DNA from: Membranipora membranacea
Lineage: Eukaryota > Bryozoa > Gymnolaemata > Cheilostomatida > Membraniporidae
Direction of reading: 5' to 3'
NCBI GenBank assembly: GCA_914767715.1
Contig: OU612074.1
Span: 21,314,062-21,378,061 of the forward strand
DNA length: 64,000 nt
Part shown: positions 57,662 through 64,000 of the stretch, piece after piece
Layout of the letters: each line of letters opens with the position of its first letter
Numbering within the stretch: position 1 is the first letter of the stretch
The notes under the pieces: model-generated
Seen by the model: only the letters and a program-made list of their open reading frames with translations
Told to the model about the DNA's origin: nothing
The model's database searches: none
Position numbers and translations under genes: made by a program

Positions 57662-58320
57662 AGTTCCAGTCTGTATTATATGATAAACCTTTTCAGTTTG
57701 ATATTAGTCGGAAGATGAGCATATATTACAGGTGATTTATCTTATATAATGGCTTTGAAGCTGTGATTGCACTATTGATCGGATAGATATTGTATGATTG
57801 TTATTATTATTTTGAGGCAAGTATGATCAGTTTCTCACTGATGTGCAGGCAATGCAGTGGTATTATGGGATTTTCAGTTTGAAACAGGGCAGAGATTTGA
57901 GTTTATCAGAATTTTAAAACCAACTGAAAAAGCAAACATCCTTCTTGATTCTAATCTGTTTTCATTTACTGTGGGAAGATTTGATTGTGTAACTACCTGA
58001 CTATAGGAATGTATAACAAGTTTTTTTGTCTCCCTTCTATTAAATGCTTGATACTATTTATGTTTCTACTGAATTTACTCATTATTTTCTATTGAATTTG
58101 GTCAATGAATGAATGGACCCTCTCCTGAGATCAAGCTATAATAACTTATCGTACATGGGCTGGGTAATTGATTGACAACCTTGAGTCCATAGTATCCCTG
58201 TAGATATATCTAAAAATTGCGTATATATTATATGAACATAAAACCCGATTGGGCACTGTCGACATCAGTGTATTCTCTTGAAAATTTTCTTAGGCTAGGT
58301 TGACATCGAGGCTATAAATG

Positions 58321-58565
58321 GATAGATGGATTTATTACTGTCATAGACAAAAATTTGTCACGAAATACGTTGTTAATACTGACAAGAAAGAAAAACATGG
58401 AAAAAGACAGATCTCTGTTGTATAAAAAGTTTTTTAGAATAGTATATTAGTAAGTGTATGTATGAGATGTCTTAAAAAGCTGTTTCTACCCCATGTACCC
58501 CGATATTTAACGGTGCGGTAGCGGCCTGAGGGGCATTTAGTGAGAAAGTGCTCTTCATCGTGTAT
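58321..58565 (-). mobile_element. short retroelement-like insertion in copy B
   Basis: About 245 bp that interrupts the alignment of copies A and B: in A, GGCTATAAA runs to TTAGCCTCGATGATAAA with about 15 bp between them (35,838-35,876); in B these flanks are far apart. On the minus strand the segment ends GACAGTAATAAATCCATCTATCC, like the 3' end of a non-LTR element or SINE with a short simple-sequence tail. Confidence 0.45.
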
Positions 58566-58752
58566 GTACCGTAGCTTATGGCAATTAGCCTCGACGATAA
58601 AAAAGTGTGGATTTCTCAGAGTAAATGGATTTTGAGGATCTAGGCTTTAATTTCTGTAAAAGTCAACCATCAAAAACCCGATGCTTATCCTTTGACTCCG
58701 AAATATTTATTGTGAATAAATGTTGTACACTTGATTATCCGTTTTTGGTTCT

Positions 58753-59193
58753 TGCTGTTAAGTAAGAAACAGAAGAGGAAGAGGAACGCAAGGTGCCCTA
58801 AATCCTCATACTGAGAATGTGATACATCCTAGAAAACTATAACGCATCCTAGATATGAGGCCATAGAAGACCTCCTGAACGTGAATGTGCAGCAAGCTGC
58901 CAAGACTGAACTGGCACTAATTGGCCTTTGGCAGTGATATTTTGATCTTAGCCAATAGGACGAGAAGCGTTCTTGGTTGTTGCTGTTTAGTAAGGAACAG
59001 AAGATTGGGCTGCCCCTAAAGAGGAGCGCAAGGTACCCTAAATCCTCATAATGGGAATGTGATACATCCTCAAAAACTAGAATGCATCCTAGAGGTGAGG
59101 CTATATACGACCTCCTAAATGTGGGTGTGCAGAGAGCTGCAAAAACTGAACTGTCACTAATTAGATATTGGCAGTGACACTTTGATCTTAGCA
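58753..59193. repeat. direct duplication (228-bp unit, two copies) inserted in copy B
   Basis: Units start TGCTGTTAAGTAAGAAACAG at 58753 and TGCTGTTTAGTAAGGAACAG at 58981 and share CCTAAATCCTCATA, GAATGTGATACATCCT and GACCTCCT blocks. Copy A has nothing equivalent. A minus-strand open frame (58829-59194) crosses both units but repeats itself and resembles no known protein. Confidence 0.75.
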
Positions 59194-59344
59194 CAGCACA
59201 CTAGCCACAAATAAAATTCAGAAAACAAATGGAATAAGAACACAGGTGCTGAATATTCAAATAAGCTGCTTAAAAAAACTGCATAAACATGTTGAGTTCA
59301 CAGGGAATATTTAAAAAGAGAAGAATACATAGAATGTAAAAGGT

Positions 59345-59885
59345 GTGCTGGTATATGTGTCCATACTAAATTGCCAACTGACTTGTGGGTTATGATTTTA
59401 TTTTGAATTCGTAACCTATTAAAAATACTGACAATGTAACAATAGAACAGGACAAGACGAAACGATTTAACATGTGGTATGCAATGAAGCTAAAAATAAA
59501 ATAAAATCATCATCAGAATTTACAAACACAACAAAAAACAATAAACAAAATACCAAATTAAAAAATGAATTTAAGCTCTTACAATTATTGATAGGAGAGG
59601 ACGCTGAATAAACCAGCGATTGTTGAGAACATAAATCCTCCAAGTAAATAATTGACACGCTCAAAAATTTAAGATACAATCATAGCAATCGATAAAAGTC
59701 TACACAAACAATTTGCTGTATTTAAGAAAGCATCCGATTAATCTTATTCATTTAAAAAATTGAACTTAAATAGTGAAGGGCTCTATCAGGTACCTGACTT
59801 GGAGCTTAATTGAAACAATAATTATGAAGAAATTTACTGGCGGCCAGAGTTAAACCTTCGTCTGAGCTGCCACATCCCAAAACAG
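59345..59885. mobile_element. unidentified insertion of about 540 bp in copy B
   Basis: Copy A runs directly from AAGAATACATAGA-like sequence to ACATGAGTCAATTTTTTT (36,205-36,245); in copy B the same flanks are separated by about 540 bp of A-rich sequence (AAAATAAAATAAAATCATC, ACAACAAAAAACAATAAAC). No coding potential and no clear terminal repeats. Confidence 0.4.
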
Positions 59886-60768
59886 TAGTATATGGGTGAA
59901 TAACATGAGTCAATTTTTTTTCTATTTGTTTGTCTCAAGGGGGGTAACTTCTAATCATCATTCTCTATCGGACTCAATAACACACCTGTCTGACAGATGA
60001 ATTGAGTACTGATCCCAAAGGATTGACACTAAAATACCAAAAACCAGTGCAGTTCAAACCTCCGGGGCCTCACAATTTTGTCCTAATTAATTCAAGTCTG
60101 AATTAAGTGGCATTAGAATGCATTAAGACATGGCTGAAGGGACCCATTTTCCTTGTCTGAGTTAACAGGAGATCTAGATTCCAAAGTCCGAATTACCAAC
60201 TTACATTGTACTAGTTGCTAAATTTTAAGGATGTACAGTTAGCTATCTATAAAAAGCACATAAATATGTAGAATGAACTGGTTTGAAATTTCCCATGGAT
60301 TGGAGCCCTTTTTTATTTTATAATTTTTAACTGCATAATGACCCCTAAAATAACAACATGATAATAACATAATAGATGAGGTACCTGATCTGGCTTGAAT
60401 GAAGATGACATCACATGATATTATCCTCTACGCCTCTTCTATTCACACACATTTAGCGTCAAGTCATCCCAAACATCATAATTTTCCTTAGCTGTGTATG
60501 AATTAATATGCTGGCATACCATAATTAAAGCCTTGAGACATGCTGAAATGTCACATGAATAATAATATACTATAAAGTTCATTGAAATTTAATTTTGTCA
60601 TCAACCTTACATTTTATTGCAATATAAAATACACACTTGGACAGGGTGAACAAACTACACTCTCAGTTTATATTTAAAGTCAAAAATTATCAGCGGTAGT
60701 AATTTCCTCCCACAGACTTAATAATAAGCCTAGACAGGCTACTATATGGAGCATTAGCTTTGAGGCAC

Positions 60769-61132
60769 TGAGGCAATTAATTGTGTGCGACGTAACGACA
60801 TTGGAACATGAAGAAGCAATGATGATATAATTGATTTACTGTCCACAATCGAAGTTTTTTTGTTGATAACTCGATAAATTTTGATCGGATTTTGAGTTTG
60901 AAAATTACGATAGATTGTCGTGAACACTTTGATAGTAATTTGAAAACATTTTTGAAGAAGAAATAACATCAAGTTGATAACAAGATGCTGTCTATTGTAA
61001 ATTAATTTCTGATCTGATTAAAATTGATTGAGTTATGAACACAAAAACCTGGATTGTGGACAGTAAATCATGATAGCATCATTACTTTTACACTTTCCAA
61101 TGTTTTTTCGTCGCCCACTATTAAGTGCCTCA
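60769..61132. mobile_element. MITE-like element in copy B, orthologous in position to that in copy A
   Basis: The left end TGAGGCAATTAATTGTGTGCG pairs with the right end CGCCCACTATTAAGTGCCTCA, with inner arms around GTAACGACATTGGAA and GATTTACTGTCCACAATC. It is flanked on the right by the same GTCTAGGTTTA-like sequence as in copy A, so the insertion predates the duplication. Confidence 0.75.
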
Positions 61133-62535
61133 CTTCAGCTGTATATAGTGTACTATCTAGGTTTATTATGTAGTCTATGGTTTCCTCCATACTTTTCAAA
61201 AAGCTTTCTGCTCCCAACAGTGTTTGATCCAAAATAATGATACTTGGTTAACTGCATTGTTAGGCAATCAGTCTGACAATAAATCTCCAATATAGTTGTT
61301 TATCTGTTTTATAGGAAATACCGGGCTCACTGTTGATGTTGATGCTGTTTCTCAGAAAGTTCATTTTAGCGAAACGCTCATTTTTCAAATTCTTACTTAT
61401 AATATCGAGTTTTGGTATTTTTCGTCAACTGTTCAAGAAAGAACTCGACTTTTTAAAACATTTTATCCGTAACAATTTGTCTGTAGATATAACTAGCTAT
61501 GTAGTCGAAATGATTCATATTTAAGCCACAAACCATGCCAACTGGAATGAACTTATTTTAAATGACTGCTATTCATGCCCAAGATCCCGATACCTTTTGC
61601 CAAAAGAAAGGACCAGCAGATTTCTAAATAGTTTAATACCTGTTAGTATTAAGGTTTTAAATAACAGAGACATTCCAACACTATCATTGTAATATGTCAT
61701 TGACAATATTACCAAATGAATGATCTAATCTTACCAGGGCCAGAGGCTGCATTCATATAACAGTCAAATTTTTGAAATTTGTAAAATATTGCTCTGGGAC
61801 TGCATCAACACTGCTGCAAGTTGCAATGTTGCTTCTTTTTGAGAATTCGTTCAGTAAAGTGAAGGGGAGGGGCGCTACCTCCGTAAAAAATCTGAGCCTA
61901 CCTCTAGTCCGTCATCGCATTGTAAAAATCCAAATAAAATTGAAACCTAAGCTTAGCGCGTTAATACATCTCAATCTGGATGAAGATATCAGTCATATTG
62001 TATTTGGTACACGTGGCTCAAAAGGTTTATATCACTGGCAAAGATGGCATGCTATCTCAAAGTAAATATTCTCATTCATTTCGGAAATCTTACATGTAAT
62101 TCACAACTTATATTACAGTGTATTTTTGTCATGTCAGTGTCATTTCATTTACAGTTGTAGAATATGTTACTGTTACGGCTTGTTTATCGGATTCAAAGGC
62201 CATATTAGAGCATCAAAACCAAAGGAGAACCGTTTTGAAGACTTGTTGCCTGTTGTGAATTTTGTGCATGACAGCCATTATTGCCTTTGACACATGGATA
62301 ATATGCCCATTTAATTAATAAAATGTATAATATCAGCATAATATACCAGTGGACATCACCCGTGATTGGCTTTCTCTAGCATGCACAGAATCAGAAAATG
62401 GAGCCAAAATGAGGATGTATTAAAAATATTATCACCATTGGAAAAACACACCAAATGCATTGATAGATATGAGTAACCAAAGTCATGAAATCAAAGCATG
62501 ATTGATTCAGAGCTTACAAAATTTGGAACATATTA

Positions 62536-63090
62536 TTAACTGTAGTGTTCGTGAAGAGTTGGAGGTGAGGGGTATTAGGAGATGGGAGGAGGTATGATAT
62601 TTTGCTACATATATCATACTGATCTTGTGATAGTATGTGTACATCTGATCCAAGGAGCATGCCTTTATGTGTGGCCTTTATGTGTAGCCTTGGTATCTTT
62701 TCTAGTTCAAGGGGTTGGGTGACACGATTCCCGGACACCCGAGAAATCCAGCTAATATAATTAGAAATTACAAATAGCTTGACTTTAGGATAATTGTAAA
62801 TCTGTCAGCTTTTAACGTCTTTATCTCAGCCAGATATACGTAATAGATATAAAGTGGTCTCATTCAAAACACATCCCGCAGATAAGATACAAAATTCAGG
62901 CCAAAAGACAAACCTATAATTGAGGTGTTGTCTGACCTTAGTTTTTTGAAATATAGGGAAAATCAAAAAAATTTTGGTTCCCGTTGTCAGAAATGAGATT
63001 TTGTTAGTTGTTAGACGTTGAATAACATACCAGTGACAAATTATCTTCTCTATAGATGCGGTTACTCACAACAATAGTTACTTTGTTACC
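62536..63090. other. intergenic, no feature found
   Basis: About 550 bp between repeat copy B and the next inverted-repeat element. It is AT-rich; I see no gene. Confidence 0.5.
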
Positions 63091-63487
63091 ATTTAAATCA
63101 TACCTGGCAGGTCTCCCTATTTGGTAGGGAGGCTCCCAGTTTCTAGGGTCTTTTTCCATCCCTTCCCTATCTCCCGTTTTCCTCCCTTTTTTCAGCTTCC
63201 TTTACCCAGAAAACTTTTTAAGCTTCTTTTTGCAAGGGAAACTACGTTTTCCTACCTCAGCAGTGCATATACCTATGAAATTGCTTATTACCATTACTAT
63301 TTGTAAGTAAAGTCAGGTAAAATGACGCAATTCATAATATAAAAGCTCAAGTTTTGGCTTTGAAATATGACAAACGAGGGCTGAATTGCGCCGGCACTGC
63401 GGGACGCAGAGCCGTTTTCCGGGATGGAAGTTACTGCGGAGACCTCCTGATTTCTGGGTCTACCTGCTTGTCATGTATGATTTAAAT
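63091..63487. mobile_element. MITE-like inverted-repeat element, about 400 bp
   Basis: The ends ATTTAAATCATAC (63091-63103) and GTATGATTTAAAT (63475-63487) are perfect inverted copies. Further in, GCAGGT...GGGAGGCTCCCAGTTTCT on the left is matched imperfectly by the reverse complement of the right side (GCAGGT...GGAGGTCTCC, TTCCATCCC). The core is pyrimidine-rich and non-coding. Confidence 0.65.
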
Positions 63488-63888
63488 AGTTAAATCGGGG
63501 TAGTATAGAAATGTTAGTGTATCTAACTCTTAGGCCATAGGGAGTCAAAGTTACTATATCTCTTTTCTTTTCTTTCCTTGCATACATCAGTGTAAGGTGT
63601 TTGAGTTTTTGTATATGACAATTGATAAAGGAGACATGATCTAGTAATTCTATGGGACCCTGTCACTCTTTGGTATAGGAAAAGAGTAATGCCCTTGTTT
63701 GCATAGGTCCCTTTATTTGAAACACATTATGGTGGGAGTTGCCCCCTCTTAAGAGGACAACTCCAATATTACTGCATTTACTATGTATTGCATCAGCCAA
63801 TTTACAAGTGAATTATGACACCTACAATTGCAATCAATATGAAAATAAATAAATATTATAGTGGCAAGACTGCACTATCCACGGCACA

Positions 63889-63960
63889 AGCAGAGTGGCG
63901 CAGTGGAAGCGTGCTGGGCCCATAACCCAGAGGTCAGTGGATCGAAACCACTCTCTGCTA
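63889..63960 (+). tRNA. initiator tRNA-Met (CAT anticodon)
   Basis: A 72-nt cloverleaf: acceptor arms AGCAGAG / CTCTGCT, D-arm GGCGCAGTGGAAGC, anticodon stem-loop CTGGGCCCATAACCCAG with CAT, and a T-arm with GGATCGAAACC, the initiator-type B box lacking the usual TTC. There is no intron. A short T-run (CTTTT) follows at about 63963 as the Pol III terminator. It delivers the first methionine in cytosolic translation. Confidence 0.96.
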
Positions 63961-64000
63961 TCCTTTTCCTTCCATGAACCCCATCACAGATGCAATGGTT

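Larger units (their letters stand above)
55701..62535. repeat. dispersed repeat copy B (about 6.8 kb) carrying a GPCR gene and extra insertions
   Basis: Aligns with copy A (about 33,317-38,780) in order and orientation, including the GPCR, a TG-rich run near 56,078, the MITE-like element and a terminal block ending GATTCAGAGCTTACAAA. It is about 1 kb longer because of insertions at roughly 58,320-58,565, 58,753-59,193 and 59,345-59,885, plus unalignable sequence at about 61,345-61,730. Confidence 0.85.

Noticed and set aside
58829-59194. 121-codon minus-strand frame
   Set aside because: It spans both units of a 228-bp direct duplication and repeats itself; no known family.

Overview
This window is nuclear DNA from an intron-rich animal. 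Coding sequence lies in short exons with GT-AG introns, there is a eukaryotic initiator tRNA, and the conserved genes are metazoan (a RUNX transcription factor and the ciliary/centrosomal-type protein CCDC81). The mix of families, the compact AT-rich introns and the invertebrate-type repeats suggest a non-vertebrate animal, possibly early-branching (sponge, cnidarian or placozoan grade). The sequence alone does not settle the species. All gene models were built by hand from splice sites, reading phase and remembered family resemblance; no search was run.

Region 1 (1-26,275) holds three conserved genes. The 3' half of a RUNX gene (+, 217-3546) ends in the Groucho-recruiting VWRPY motif; its Runt domain lies upstream of the window. 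Convergent with it is a complete CCDC81 gene (-, 19,596 to 6,013, 18 exons, about 828 aa) with two N-terminal HU-type domains and a charged, coiled-coil-prone, cysteine-bearing C-terminus. One of its introns holds a 198-bp phase-0/0 open cassette that may be an extra exon. Divergent from CCDC81 across about 440 bp is a complete RPF2 gene (+, 20,038-26,211, 8 exons, 317 aa), a Brix-domain factor for 5S RNP loading in 60S ribosome assembly. Its introns carry a 15-bp minisatellite and a 508-bp inverted-repeat element.

Region 2 (26.3-33 kb) is repeat-rich: a possible orphan exon, an LTR-like remnant, a roughly 157-bp tandem repeat, and a frameshifted BEL/Pao-like gag fragment with no polymerase.

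Region 3 (33-63 kb) is dominated by a dispersed repeat of about 5.8-6.8 kb. It is present as two long copies (A, 33.0-38.8 kb; B, 55.7-62.5 kb) and one deleted copy (C, from 41.08 kb). Each long copy carries an intact intronless rhodopsin-like GPCR gene (370 aa, about 88% identical) on the minus strand. Copies B and C share an 18-unit GGGAGT array. Between the copies lie two genes of multicopy, transposon-like invertebrate families. One is a 5'-truncated minus-strand fragment (39,250-40,912). The other is a large 15-exon plus-strand gene (44,320-55,252) whose splice phases all agree except for one 8-nt insertion that creates a stop exactly at an exon end.

Region 4 (62.5-64 kb) has a roughly 400-bp inverted-repeat element and an initiator tRNA-Met gene. 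The three conserved genes look like ordinary single-copy loci. The right two thirds of the window has been shaped by repeats, duplication and transposon-like genes.
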